64,000 bases of DNA. It comes from Microbacterium oryzae. GTDB lineage: Bacteria > Actinomycetota > Actinomycetes > Actinomycetales > Microbacteriaceae. Location of the stretch: assembly GCF_030406385.1 (NCBI RefSeq), contig NZ_JAUEPM010000002.1, forward strand, positions 62,001 through 126,000, given 5' to 3'. Every line of letters begins with the position of its first letter. Position 1 is the first letter of the stretch. Both the position numbers and the translations under genes were made by a program. The notes beneath the pieces are model-generated. The model ran no database searches, was not told the DNA's origin, and saw only the letters and a list, made by a program, of their open reading frames with translations. Shown here in pieces: positions 26,027 through 34,897 of the stretch.

Positions 26027-26731
26027 GTGCGACGGGACGGACGACTGGGAGTCGGCATCATCGGAGCCGGCCGGGTGGGGCCCGTGATCGGGGCAGCGCT
26101 CGCGGGCGCAGGACACGCGATCACCGGCATCACGAGCGGGTCCGACGAGGAGCGCGTCTCCGCTGTGCTGCCCGATGTGCCCGTGCTCGATGCGCTCGAG
26201 GTCGTGCGTCGCTCGGAGCTCGTCGTGCTCGCGGTGCCGCATGCCGAGCTCCCCGGCCTCGTGCACGGGCTCGCCGACCTGGGAGCGTGGCAGCTGGGGC
26301 AGCTCGTGCTCCACACCGACGCGGCATACGGGATCGAGGTGCTGCGCGCGGCTGCCGAGAAGGGCGCCATCCCGCTCGCCGTGCACCCCGCGATGGCCTT
26401 CACGGGCACGACGATCGACCTGCGCCAGCTCTCCGCGTCGTACGCCGCCGTCACCGCGCCGGGACCGGTGCTGCCCATCGCCCAGGCGCTCGCGGTCGAG
26501 CTGGGGTGCGAGCCGGTCGTGGTCGAGGAGGCCGACCGGGTCGCGTACGCCGAGGCGATCGCGACGGCGTCGGAGTTCTCGCGGCAGATCGTCCGCCAGG
26601 CGACGGGGATCCTCCGCGGAATCGGGGTGGAGAACCCCGGCGGGTATCTTTCGGCCCTCGTGCGGTCGACCGTCGACCAGGCGCTCACCGAGGCGAGCCC
26701 GGCCATCCCCGACCTGCCGCCCGAGGAGTGA
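26027..26731 (+). CDS. Rossmann-like/DUF2520 domain protein
   Basis: 234 residues: an N-terminal NAD(P)-binding half (GIIGAGRVGPVIGAALAGAGH, then LVVLAVPHAELPGLV) and a C-terminal helical DUF2520 half (HPAMAFTGTTIDL, EADRVAYAEAIATASEF, GYLSALVRSTVDQAL). Relatives resemble 6-phosphogluconate/ketopantoate-reductase-like dehydrogenases and often sit beside panC (pantothenate synthesis) and lysS in actinobacteria; here lysS follows directly and no panC is present. It may reduce an as yet unidentified ketoacid. Confidence 0.85.
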   Translation: MRRDGRLGVGIIGAGRVGPVIGAALAGAGHAITGITSGSDEERVSAVLPDVPVLDALEVVRRSELVVLAVPHAELPGLVHGLADLGAWQLGQLVLHTDAAYGIEVLRAAAEKGAIPLAVHPAMAFTGTTIDLRQLSASYAAVTAPGPVLPIAQALAVELGCEPVVVEEADRVAYAEAIATASEFSRQIVRQATGILRGIGVENPGGYLSALVRSTVDQALTEASPAIPDLPPEE

Positions 26732-26779
26732 CCAGGACCGGCTGACTAGACTTGCAGGCAGACTTTCTGAGGAGCTTGC

Positions 26780-28300
26780 ATGTCTGAGACGCCCGTCGAG
26801 AACGCCCCCGAACCGACCGAGGAGGACGTCTTCGAGCAGAAGGCGGTCCGCCTGGCCAAGCGCGAGCGGCTGATCGCCGAGCGCGGTTCGGCGGCCGGCG
26901 GCGCCTACCCGGTGACCGTCCCCGTCACCACGACCATCCCCGCCCTGCGTGCGGAGTACGGCGAGCTCGAGGCCGGTGCTGAGACGGGCGTGACGGCGGG
27001 GGTCGCGGGACGCGTCGTGTTCAGCCGCAACACCGGCAAGCTCTGCTTCGCGAGCCTGCAGTCCGGCGACGGCTCCCGCATCCAGGCGATGGTCTCGCTG
27101 GCGAACGTGGGCGACGAGTCGCTCGCGCGCTGGAAGGAGCTCGTCGACCTGGGTGACCATGTCTTCGTCTCCGGCGAGGTCATCTCCAGCCGTCGCGGCG
27201 AGCTCTCGATCATGGTGACGGACTGGGAGATCGCGGCCAAGGCCGTTCTGCCGCTGCCGAACCTCTACACCGAGCTGAGCGAGGAGGGCCGCGTCCGCAG
27301 CCGCTTCCTCGACCTCATCGTGCGCGACCAGGCGCGTGTCACGGTGCGCTCGCGCGCGAAGGTCAACGCGAGCCTCCGCGCCACGTTCGACCAGCACGAC
27401 TTCGTCGAGGTGGAGACCCCGATGCTGCAGGTGCAGCCAGGCGGCGCCACTGCACGTCCGTTCATCACGCACTCCAACGCGTTCGACACCGACCTCTACA
27501 TGCGCATCGCGCCCGAGCTCTACCTCAAGCGCGCGGTTGTGGGCGGCATCGACCGCGTCTTCGAGATCAACCGCAACTTCCGCAACGAGGGCGCGGACTC
27601 CACGCACAGCCCCGAGTTCGCGATGCTCGAGGCCTACCAGGCCTACACCGACTACAACGGCATCGCCGACCTCACGCAGGAGCTCATCCAGAACGCCGCG
27701 GTGGCGGTCGCCGGAGACACGAAGGTCACCTGGGCGGATGGCACGGTGTACGACCTCGGCGGACAGTGGGACCGCGTCTCGATGTACCCCTCCCTCTCGG
27801 AGGCAGCGGGCGTGGAGGTCACCCCCGGCACCCCGCTCGAGGAGCTCCTGAAGCTCGCCGAGGCGAACGACGTCGACGTGCCGTCGCACGCCACGCACGG
27901 CAAGCTCGTCGAGGAGCTGTGGGAGCACTTCGTCAAGCAGCACCTCACCCGGCCCACCTTCGTCATGGACTTCCCCGTCGACACCAGTCCGCTGGTGCGC
28001 GAGCACCGGAGCGTTCCCGGAGTCGTGGAGAAGTGGGACCTCTACGTGCGCGGCTTCGAGCTCGCCACGGGCTATTCCGAGCTCGTCGACCCCGTCATCC
28101 AGCGGGAGCGGTTCGTGGAGCAGGCGAAGCTCGCCGACCGCGGCGACGACGAGGCCATGCGCATCGACGAGGAGTTCCTCCGCGCGCTCGAGCACGGCAT
28201 GCCGCCCACCGGCGGGATGGGCATGGGCATCGACCGTCTGCTCATGGCGATCACCGGCCTCGGCATCCGCGAGACGATCCTCTTCCCGCTGGTGAAGTAA
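26780..28300 (+). CDS. lysS: Lysyl-tRNA synthetase, class II
   Basis: 506 residues: N-terminal OB-fold anticodon-binding domain (about 60-160, TAGVAGRVVFSRNTGKLCFA), then the class II catalytic core with motif 2 (FEINRNFRNEGADSTHSPEF) and motif 3 (GMGIDRLLMAITGLGIRETILFP). The extra N-terminal glutamate-rich start is common in actinobacteria. GAGGAG is 6-8 bases before the ATG, and a TAGACT -10 box at 26747 gives a leader of about 20 bases. An inverted repeat overlapping the convergent gene terminates it. Confidence 0.97.
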   Translation: MSETPVENAPEPTEEDVFEQKAVRLAKRERLIAERGSAAGGAYPVTVPVTTTIPALRAEYGELEAGAETGVTAGVAGRVVFSRNTGKLCFASLQSGDGSRIQAMVSLANVGDESLARWKELVDLGDHVFVSGEVISSRRGELSIMVTDWEIAAKAVLPLPNLYTELSEEGRVRSRFLDLIVRDQARVTVRSRAKVNASLRATFDQHDFVEVETPMLQVQPGGATARPFITHSNAFDTDLYMRIAPELYLKRAVVGGIDRVFEINRNFRNEGADSTHSPEFAMLEAYQAYTDYNGIADLTQELIQNAAVAVAGDTKVTWADGTVYDLGGQWDRVSMYPSLSEAAGVEVTPGTPLEELLKLAEANDVDVPSHATHGKLVEELWEHFVKQHLTRPTFVMDFPVDTSPLVREHRSVPGVVEKWDLYVRGFELATGYSELVDPVIQRERFVEQAKLADRGDDEAMRIDEEFLRALEHGMPPTGGMGMGIDRLLMAITGLGIRETILFPLVK

Positions 28301-28304
28301 GCGC

Positions 28305-28331
28305 TCCGGCGGCCGGATCACGGCCGCCGGA
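28305..28331. terminator. Bidirectional hairpin between lysS and the DUF4192 gene
   Basis: Perfect 11-bp stem TCCGGCGGCCG / CGGCCGCCGGA around a 5-base loop; it includes the end of the DUF4192 gene. No T run, as is common at high GC. Confidence 0.65.
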
Positions 28332-29436
28332 ACGCCCACGGCGGAAGGTAGGCCGCGTTCAGCATCGACGCGATGATGCTGGCGAGGCCGTGGTCGGGCT
28401 CGATCTCCGTCACGAGGTGCACGTAGTGCGCGGCATGGGTCGCGCGGCCGAGCGCCCAGCTCAGCCACGCCGCCGAGACGAGGGGCCCCACGCGGGCCTC
28501 CCGGGGCGCGGCTGCCGCGAGTCGCCGCACGAGCGCGAGCGCCCGCTCCAGCCGCTCGGCGTCGGGTCGCGGCCCTTCGCCCATGAGCCGGATCGGGCCG
28601 TCCGGCTCGGATCGGTCGCCGGCGCGCCACCGCTCGTTGAACTCCAGCGCGCGATAGCCCTCCGCCAGATCGGCGCTCCACTGCGACAGCGCGACGTCGC
28701 GGTAGAAGGGGCGGTCGAGCGCCCACACCAGCGCGGCCGCGAGGTACGGCTCGAGCCCGTCGGGGTCCCAGCCCACGCACTCCTCGAACACCTCCGGCAG
28801 ATGTCCGAGCAGGCACACCGCGGCGAGAGCGCGCGGGGGCACTCCGCCGATCCCCGCCGGGCTGTCGCCGCCGAGCACGTCGGCGGCCCGCGAGACCTCC
28901 CGGAGCGCCCGCGCGACGCGCTCTCGCTCGGCGAGGTCGGATGCCGGCAGATCGACGCCGTCGCCCTGGTCCGCGAGCACCGCCGACGGCTCGACGCCGT
29001 CAGGGAGCGCGTCCTCGTGCGCGATCTCCGCGAGCGGCCGCGCCTCTCCGGGGTCGTCGAGGTACGAGCCCCACCCGTCTGCGGCCACGCACAGCGCGTC
29101 GACGGCGTCGAGCCCGCAGTGGTCGGCGCGCTCGCGGAGCCACCGCATGAACCCGTCGAACGCGATCGCGCCATCGCCGTCGCGGAACGGGCGGTCGGTG
29201 TAGATCACCGCCGTGAAGCGCGTCACATCGGGCAGCCGGCACACGACGCCGAGCGCGGTCGCGGCGACCTCGCCCCACGCCTCCTCGTCGGGCGGGAGGT
29301 CCAGGCGCGCGACTGCCGCCGTGCACCCGTCGGCGATGGGCACCACGACGAGGCTCAGGCGCGGGAGATAGCCGCACACGTGAGGGAGGACGGAGAGGAA
29401 CTTCTGCGCGGACCGCGCGGGGATGATCGTCGTCAT
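28318..29436 (-). CDS. DUF4192 family protein
   Basis: 372-residue actinobacterial protein starting MTTIIPARSAQKFLSVLPHV, with the family-typical CGYLPRLSLVVVPIADGCT strand pair and a helical C-terminal half (EPYLAAALVWALDRPFYRDVAL, AAWLSWALGRATHAAHYV). The function of the family is unknown; its members often sit near the primary sigma factor or lysS region. GAGGG lies just ahead of the ATG at 29436. It is convergent with lysS. Confidence 0.9.
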   Translation of the reverse strand: MTTIIPARSAQKFLSVLPHVCGYLPRLSLVVVPIADGCTAAVARLDLPPDEEAWGEVAATALGVVCRLPDVTRFTAVIYTDRPFRDGDGAIAFDGFMRWLRERADHCGLDAVDALCVAADGWGSYLDDPGEARPLAEIAHEDALPDGVEPSAVLADQGDGVDLPASDLAERERVARALREVSRAADVLGGDSPAGIGGVPPRALAAVCLLGHLPEVFEECVGWDPDGLEPYLAAALVWALDRPFYRDVALSQWSADLAEGYRALEFNERWRAGDRSEPDGPIRLMGEGPRPDAERLERALALVRRLAAAAPREARVGPLVSAAWLSWALGRATHAAHYVHLVTEIEPDHGLASIIASMLNAAYLPPWAFRRP

Positions 29437-29563
29437 GCCCTCGAGGCTCCCGCCGCGCGCCGCCGCGGTCGCGGTGCTCACAGCCGCCGGAGGGCGGCGC
29501 GCCGGGTGAGGGCGGCCTGTGGAGGAGACGTCGGCCGCCCGGGCATCTCCCAATCAGGCCCCG

Positions 29564-29569
29564 TAGAAT
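29564..29569 (+). promoter_or_regulatory. -10 box of a leaderless promoter
   Basis: TAGAAT with six bases before the GTG of the 58-residue membrane protein. Confidence 0.5.
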
Positions 29570-29575
29570 GCGATC

Positions 29576-29752
29576 GTGGACAGTTTCTGGGTGGCGGCGC
29601 TCTGGTCGCTCGCGCCCACCGTGGCGATCGCGCTGGTGTTCTGGATGATCCTGCGGAACATCATCCGCTTCGATCGCACCGAGCGGCGCACGTACGCGGC
29701 CATCGAGGCGGAGGAGCGCGCGAAGCGCGGCCTGCCGCCGCGGGAGGACTGA
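29576..29752 (+). CDS. Small single-pass membrane protein (58 aa)
   Basis: Encodes VDSFWVAALWSLAPTVAIAL followed by VFWMILRNIIRFDRTERRTYAAIEAEERAKRG, read here in two parts: one membrane helix (about residues 4-27) then a basic, charged cytoplasmic helix ending LPPRED. The perfect leaderless -10 spacing and the well-formed membrane-plus-amphipathic layout argue that it is real although short. No function known. It precedes the LLM oxidoreductase by 54 bp. Confidence 0.75.
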   Translation: MDSFWVAALWSLAPTVAIALVFWMILRNIIRFDRTERRTYAAIEAEERAKRGLPPRED

Positions 29753-29806
29753 CCGCGGCCTGTCAAGGCTCTGCCGCCGGCGCCCCGCGCACGCGAGGGT
29801 CGATGC

Positions 29807-30763
29807 ATGTTCTTCGGCTACCACGCGTCCCATGAGCAGCTGCCGCCGAGCGCGCTGCTGTCCGCCGTCCAGCTCGCGGAGTCCGTGGGCTTCGAAGGCG
29901 CCATGTGCTCCGACCATCTCGCGCCGTGGGGACGCGCGCAGGGCGAGTCGGGGTTCGCCTGGTCCTGGCTCGGCGCGGCGCTCGCGACCACCCGCTTCGG
30001 CTTCGGCGTCGTCACGGCCCCCGGCCAGCGCTACCACCCCGTGATCACCGCCCACGCCATCGCGTCTCTGGGCGAGATGTTCCCCGGCCGCTTCTGGGCG
30101 GCCCTCGGCAGCGGTGAGCGCATGAACGAGCACGTGACGGGCGACCCGTGGCCGGAGAAGGGCGAGCGCGACCGCCGCCTCGACGAGTGCGCGGCGATCA
30201 TCCGCCGACTGCTGGCCGGCGAGCGCGTGGATCACGAGGGTGCGGTGCGCGTGCACGAGGCGCGCCTGTGGAGCCTTCCTGCGGCCATCCCGTCGCTCGT
30301 GGCCGCGGCGATCTCGCCGCAGACCGCGGCCCGCGTCGCGGGCTGGGCGGATGGCCTCATCACGACGGGCACGGACGCGGACGCGCTGGGGGACACGGTG
30401 AGCGCCTACCGGGAGGCGGGCGGGCAGGGCGAGGTGAGCCTGCAGCTGCACCTCAGCATCGACGCCTCGCGAGAGCGCGCGGCGGACATCGCCCGCGATC
30501 AGTGGCGGCACGGCGCGGTCAGCGAGGTCTCCCCGTGGGACGTCGCGCAGCCGGAGGACTTCGATCGGCTGGCCGAGGAGGCCGACGAGGACCCGGCGGA
30601 GACCGTGCTCGTCGGCGACGACCCCCGCGAGCTCGCCGACCGGATCCGCGCCCTCACGGCGGGCGTCGACCGCGTCTACCTGCACCACGTGGGGCAGGAC
30701 CAGCGCGGCTTCCTCGAGGAGCACGCGCCTGCCCTCCTCGCCGAGCTGCGGGGCGCCCGATGA
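29807..30763 (+). CDS. LLM-class flavin oxidoreductase (TIGR03885-like)
   Basis: 318-residue TIM-barrel protein of the luciferase-like monooxygenase superfamily (GFEGAMCSDHLAPWG, RFWAALGSGERMNEHVTGDPWP, WADGLITTG). The pattern matches a subfamily thought to have reverted from cofactor F420 to a flavin (probable non-F420 flavinoid oxidoreductase); substrate not known. The stop overlaps the start of a GH13 gene (ATGA), a pairing that suggests a shared role. Confidence 0.85.
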   Translation: MFFGYHASHEQLPPSALLSAVQLAESVGFEGAMCSDHLAPWGRAQGESGFAWSWLGAALATTRFGFGVVTAPGQRYHPVITAHAIASLGEMFPGRFWAALGSGERMNEHVTGDPWPEKGERDRRLDECAAIIRRLLAGERVDHEGAVRVHEARLWSLPAAIPSLVAAAISPQTAARVAGWADGLITTGTDADALGDTVSAYREAGGQGEVSLQLHLSIDASRERAADIARDQWRHGAVSEVSPWDVAQPEDFDRLAEEADEDPAETVLVGDDPRELADRIRALTAGVDRVYLHHVGQDQRGFLEEHAPALLAELRGAR

Positions 30764-32418
30764 GACGGGAGAACGTGGCCGACCTCTGGTGGCGGTCCGC
30801 CGTCGTCTACTGCCTCGACGTGGAGACCTTCCTCGATGGAGACGGGGACGGCATCGGAGACCTGCCGGGGCTCGTTCGCGCCGTGGACTACGTCGCGGAC
30901 CTGGGCGCCACGGTGATCTGGCTCATGCCCTTCTACCCGTCACCGAACCAGGACGACGGATACGACGTGGCGGACTTCTACGGCGTCGACCCGCGCTACG
31001 GCACCCACGGCGACCTCCTCGAGGTCATCCGCGTCGCGCACGGTCGCGGCCTGCGCGTGATCGTCGACCTCGTCGTCAACCACACCTCCGACGAGCACCC
31101 GTGGTTCGTCTCCGCACGCCGGTCGCGCACCTCGCCGTATCGCGACTTCTACGTCTGGCGCGACGATGCGCCAGACGACGCGGAGAACACCGTGTTCCCC
31201 GGTGAGGAGGCGAGCATGTGGGAGTGGGAGCCGGAGACCGAGCAGTACTTCCTGCACAGCTTCTACCGGCATCAGCCGGACCTGAACTTCGCGAACCCGC
31301 GGGTGCGGGATGAGATCGCGAAGGTGGTCGCGTTCTGGCTGAGCCTCGGCCTCGACGGCTTCCGCGTCGACGCGGTGCCGTTTCTCGTGGACCCCTCGCC
31401 GGAGCGGATCGCCGACCCGCACGAGTATCTGCAGGACATCAAGCGGTTCCTCCGCCGGCGCTCGCCGAGCGCCGCGCTGCTGGGCGAGGTCGCGCTCGAC
31501 CACGACGGCCAGGAGGCGTACTTCGGGTCGGGAGGTGACGAGCTCGACCTCCAGTTCGACTTTCAGACCAACGTCGCGCTGTACCTCGCGTTCGTCCGCG
31601 GCGATCCCACCCCCATCGTCCGCTCCATCGAGAGCCGCAAGGCGCCATCCGACGACGTGAGCTGGGCGCTCTTCCTGCGCAATCACGACGAGCTGTCCCT
31701 CGCCCTCCTGAGCGAGGAGGAGCGGCAGGAGGTGTTCGAGGCACTCGCGCCCGACGAGGCGCAGCGCGTCTACGGCCGCGGGATCGTGCGGCGGCTGCCG
31801 ACCATGCTCGAAGGCGACCAGCGCCGGATCCGGCTCGCCTACAGCCTGATGTTCTCGCTGCCCGGCGCCACCGCGCTGCTGTACGGCGAGGAGATCGGCA
31901 TGGGCGAGAACCCGGACCTCGAGCGTCGCCGCGCGGTGCGCACGCCGATGCAGTGGACCGCGAGCGGCGGCTTCTCCACGTCGGACGAGCCTGTCGCGCC
32001 CTTTCCGGAGGGCGCCTGGTCTCCTCGAGAGGTGAACGTCGCCGATCAGCGGCGCGACCCCGACTCCCTGCACCGGTTCCTGCGGACGGTGATCGCCGCC
32101 TACCGCTCGACACCGGCGATCTCCTGGGGCGCGTTCGAGGCGCTTCCGTGCGATGCGGCGGGGGTGCTCGCACACCGCATGCGCTCGGATCTGGGTGACG
32201 CCCTCTTCCTCCACAATCTCCGGGATGAGCCGGTCGACGTGCGGCTGGATGTCGACGCACAGGACGACGCCCTCCTGTGCGACCTGCTCGACTCGGAGCG
32301 GCCGCGCCCGCTGCCGCGGCCACTGGAGATCTCGCTCGAGGCCTACGGCTTCCGCTGGTACCGGCTGCGCGGCGCGTCGGAGATCGGACCGGAGGAGGCG
32401 GGACCGGCGCGCGCCTGA
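30760..32418 (+). CDS. GH13 alpha-amylase-family enzyme, trehalose-synthase-like
   Basis: 552-residue cytoplasmic glycosidase-fold protein. The four GH13 regions are visible: VIVDLVVNHTSDEHPWF, GFRVDAVPF (nucleophile Asp), LLGEVAL (acid/base Glu) and FLRNHDELSL. The sequence YQ/WW-type start (LWWRSAVVYCLDVETFLDGDGDG), RTPMQWT and AYRSTPAI segments resemble trehalose synthase (maltose to trehalose isomerase), but the calcium-binding and C-terminal regions are degenerate. It could act on maltose, trehalose or another alpha-glucoside. Overlaps the LLM gene by 4 bp. Confidence 0.85.
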   Translation: MRRENVADLWWRSAVVYCLDVETFLDGDGDGIGDLPGLVRAVDYVADLGATVIWLMPFYPSPNQDDGYDVADFYGVDPRYGTHGDLLEVIRVAHGRGLRVIVDLVVNHTSDEHPWFVSARRSRTSPYRDFYVWRDDAPDDAENTVFPGEEASMWEWEPETEQYFLHSFYRHQPDLNFANPRVRDEIAKVVAFWLSLGLDGFRVDAVPFLVDPSPERIADPHEYLQDIKRFLRRRSPSAALLGEVALDHDGQEAYFGSGGDELDLQFDFQTNVALYLAFVRGDPTPIVRSIESRKAPSDDVSWALFLRNHDELSLALLSEEERQEVFEALAPDEAQRVYGRGIVRRLPTMLEGDQRRIRLAYSLMFSLPGATALLYGEEIGMGENPDLERRRAVRTPMQWTASGGFSTSDEPVAPFPEGAWSPREVNVADQRRDPDSLHRFLRTVIAAYRSTPAISWGAFEALPCDAAGVLAHRMRSDLGDALFLHNLRDEPVDVRLDVDAQDDALLCDLLDSERPRPLPRPLEISLEAYGFRWYRLRGASEIGPEEAGPARA

Positions 32419-32453
32419 GCGGCGGCGCGGCGCCGGACCCGCGTCCGGCCAGG

Positions 32454-32867
32454 TCAGGTCGAGATCTCCTCGACGGTCTCGCCGGTCTCGACCGGGGCGA
32501 GCGCGAGGGCGATGTCGGCCTGGCTGATGATGCCGACGAGCCGGTGGTCGTCGAGCACGGGGAGCCGGCGCACCTGGTGATCCTGCATCAGGGTGAGGGC
32601 GTCGCGGATGTCGTCGCCCGCGTCCACCGTGACGGGCGCCCCCTCCGCGAGCTGTCCCGCCCGCGTCGAGCTCGGGTCGCCCCCGGACGCGATGCACTTC
32701 ACGACGATGTCGCGATCGGTGAGCATCCCCTTGAGCTTCCCGTCCTCCCCGCAGATCGGCAGGGCGCCGACGTCGAGGTCGGCGAGCAGCTTTGCCGCGT
32801 CGACGAGCGATTCCTGCTCGCCGACGCACCGGGGATCCGAGGTCATGATGTCGCGTGCCGTGGTCAT
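32454..32867 (-). CDS. Two-CBS-domain protein
   Basis: 137 residues, consisting only of a CBS pair (Bateman module): ARDIMTSDPRCVGEQESLVDA, LPICGEDGKLKGMLTDRDIV and VTVDAGDDIRDALTLMQDHQ, RLPVLDDHRLVGIISQADIA. Such stand-alone proteins bind adenosine nucleotides and sense energy state or stress; a specific target is not visible. ATG at 32867, with AAGGAG upstream on the reverse strand. Divergent from the type III PKS operon. Confidence 0.93.
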   Translation of the reverse strand: MTTARDIMTSDPRCVGEQESLVDAAKLLADLDVGALPICGEDGKLKGMLTDRDIVVKCIASGGDPSSTRAGQLAEGAPVTVDAGDDIRDALTLMQDHQVRRLPVLDDHRLVGIISQADIALALAPVETGETVEEIST

Positions 32868-33025
32868 GGTCCTGCTCCTTCGTCCGCTGCCAGGTTCGGT
32901 CGCGACGATACGAGCCGCGACGATGGACGGCAGGGCGGTTGACAGACGCGGCGTCCACGCTCTCGTCGCGGGTGCACCCCTGTCCGCGACCGCGCAACCC
33001 CCTATCGTCGACCGACGCACCTGGA

Positions 33026-33031
33026 TACCGT
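33026..33031 (+). promoter_or_regulatory. -10 box of a leaderless promoter (type III PKS operon)
   Basis: TACCGT with seven bases before the ATG; a TTGACA element lies at 32939 but is not at a regular distance. Confidence 0.4.
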
Positions 33032-33038
33032 CGGCGGC

Positions 33039-34190
33039 ATGACCGTCACACTCACCGGCCTCGCGACCGTGGTGCCCCCGACCGTTCTCCATCAGGACGA
33101 GGTGAGGGAGGTCTTCGGATCGCAGCCCGAGCTGTCGCGGCTGGCGAAGCGCCTGGTGAGCACGTCCTTCGGCGTCTCCGGAATCGAGCGCCGCTACACC
33201 GTCCTCACCGAGCTCGGCGAGCGCACCGCGCAGCCCGGCGTCGAGCGCGTGTTCTACGACGCGGAGACGGGCCTGCTGATGTCTCCGGGGACGAAGGCGC
33301 GCAACGACATCTATGCGCGGGAGGCGAGCCGGCTCTACGTCGACGCCGGCCGCGCGGCGCTGGCGAACCAGGAGGAGTTCTCGGCCGAGGACGTCACCCA
33401 TGTCATCACCGTGTCCTGCACCGGGTTCTACGCGCCGGGCCCGGACTTCGTCGTCGCGCGCGATCTCGGGCTGCCGGCCGACGTGCAGCGGTTCCACCTC
33501 GGCTTCATGGGCTGCTATGCCTCGCTTCCCGCCCTCCGCCTGGCGACGCAGCTGTGCCAGGCCGATCCCGAAGCCGTCGTCCTCGTCGTGAGCGTGGAGC
33601 TGTGCACGCTGCACCTGCGCACGTCCGACGACCCCGACACGATCATCGCCACGTCGCTGTTCGGGGATGGCGCTGGCGCGGCGCTCGTGTCGGCTCGCCC
33701 CATCCCGTCGCACGAGCCGGGCTTCGAGCTCGACCGGTTCGCTTCGCGGGTCGCCCCGGAGGGCGAGTCCGACATGGCGTGGCGCATCGGCGACCACGGA
33801 TTCGAGATGGTCCTCTCGAACATGGTCCCGGCCATCCTCGGCCAGCACGTGACCGGCGCCGTCCAGCCCCTCTTCGCTCCCGAGCCCGACCTCGCCCGCG
33901 CCCTCGACGAGCGGCGCGCGGGCGACGTCATCCCGCACTGGGCCATCCACCCCGGCGGTCGCAGCATCCTCGACAAGGTCGAGTCGGCCCTCGAGCTCAG
34001 CGAGGCGCAGCTGCTGCCGGCGCGGGCGACCCTGCGCGACTTCGGCAACATGTCCAGCGCGACGGTGCTGTTCGTGCTGCGCCACATCCTGGATTCGCCG
34101 GCCGCCGCGGCCGGGGAGCGCGTGGCGGCCATGGCGTTCGGCCCCGGCCTCACCGTGGAGTCCGCCCTGATGACCATCCGGGGCTCCTGA
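33039..34190 (+). CDS. Type III polyketide synthase (alkylresorcinol/alkylpyrone-type)
   Basis: 383-residue homodimeric chalcone-synthase-fold enzyme that extends a fatty acyl starter with malonyl-CoA. Catalytic triad C159 (FMGCYASLPAL), H304 (WAIHPGGRSIL) and N337 (FGNMSSATV) is complete. With the downstream methyltransferase and flavin monooxygenase it has the order of srsABC of Streptomyces griseus, which makes methylated phenolic lipids and quinones. The product is inferred from synteny. The stop TGA shares one base with the next ATG. Confidence 0.92.
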   Translation: MTVTLTGLATVVPPTVLHQDEVREVFGSQPELSRLAKRLVSTSFGVSGIERRYTVLTELGERTAQPGVERVFYDAETGLLMSPGTKARNDIYAREASRLYVDAGRAALANQEEFSAEDVTHVITVSCTGFYAPGPDFVVARDLGLPADVQRFHLGFMGCYASLPALRLATQLCQADPEAVVLVVSVELCTLHLRTSDDPDTIIATSLFGDGAGAALVSARPIPSHEPGFELDRFASRVAPEGESDMAWRIGDHGFEMVLSNMVPAILGQHVTGAVQPLFAPEPDLARALDERRAGDVIPHWAIHPGGRSILDKVESALELSEAQLLPARATLRDFGNMSSATVLFVLRHILDSPAAAAGERVAAMAFGPGLTVESALMTIRGS

Positions 34191-34897
34191 TGGCCGGACG
34201 GCTCGCCACGCGCGACGCCGTCGTCGCCGAGCGGATGGACGACCCCGACTGCGACCCGGACCGGCTCGCGCGCACCTACGCGCGCTTCGGGCTCATGAAC
34301 GCGGTCGTGGCCGCGCCGCGCGCGGCGTACCGTCGCTGGATCGCGCCCCGCCTGCGGCAGGGGGACGTGCGCCTGCTCGACGTGGGCACGGGCGGCGCCG
34401 ACTTCCCGCGCGCGGTGTGCCGGTGGGCGCGACGGGAGCCCGGGCGGCTCGACGTGCTCGCGATCGACCCCGATCCGCGCGCTTTCGCGTTCGCCGAGCT
34501 CGTGCCGCCCACGCCGGGCCTGCGCGTGCGCCGCATGGACACCACGGCCGTGCTCGCGAGCGGCGAGCGGTTCGACGTCGTCATGTCGAATCACGTGCTC
34601 CACCACCTCTCCGACGACGAGGCCACCGCGCTGATGGCCGAGACCGCGCAGCTGCTGCGCCCGGGCGGCGTCGTCGTGCACCGCGACATCGAGCGGTCAC
34701 GCGGAGCGTACGTCGCCTTCGCGGTCGGCACGCTCCCGGTGCATCCGCTCCTCCTGCGGGGCACGTTCCTGCGCGAGGACGGGCTCACGTCCATCCGTCG
34801 CAGCCGCACGCGTGCGGAGCTGGAGGCGATCGTGCCGCCGGGCTGGCGGGTCGAGCGAGGGCGGCCCGCGCGCCTCGAGGCGGTGCACGAGGCATGA
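34190..34897 (+). CDS. SAM-dependent methyltransferase of a phenolic-lipid operon
   Basis: 235 residues with a class I methyltransferase fold: SAM-binding LLDVGTGGADFPRAV, acidic LAIDPDPRAF, post-motif VMSNHVLHHLSDDEA and LRPGGVVVHRDIE. Probably methylates the ring carbon or hydroxyl of the type III PKS product before oxidation. ATG overlaps the PKS stop; the 3' end overlaps the monooxygenase start by 4 bp (ATGA). Confidence 0.9.
   Translation: MAGRLATRDAVVAERMDDPDCDPDRLARTYARFGLMNAVVAAPRAAYRRWIAPRLRQGDVRLLDVGTGGADFPRAVCRWARREPGRLDVLAIDPDPRAFAFAELVPPTPGLRVRRMDTTAVLASGERFDVVMSNHVLHHLSDDEATALMAETAQLLRPGGVVVHRDIERSRGAYVAFAVGTLPVHPLLLRGTFLREDGLTSIRRSRTRAELEAIVPPGWRVERGRPARLEAVHEA

Noticed and set aside
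25646-28816. A reverse open frame of more than 1000 codons opposite lysS
   Set aside because: It is antisense to lysS and Arg/Gly/His rich with no family resemblance; only the terminal piece (25646-25969) looks like a gene.
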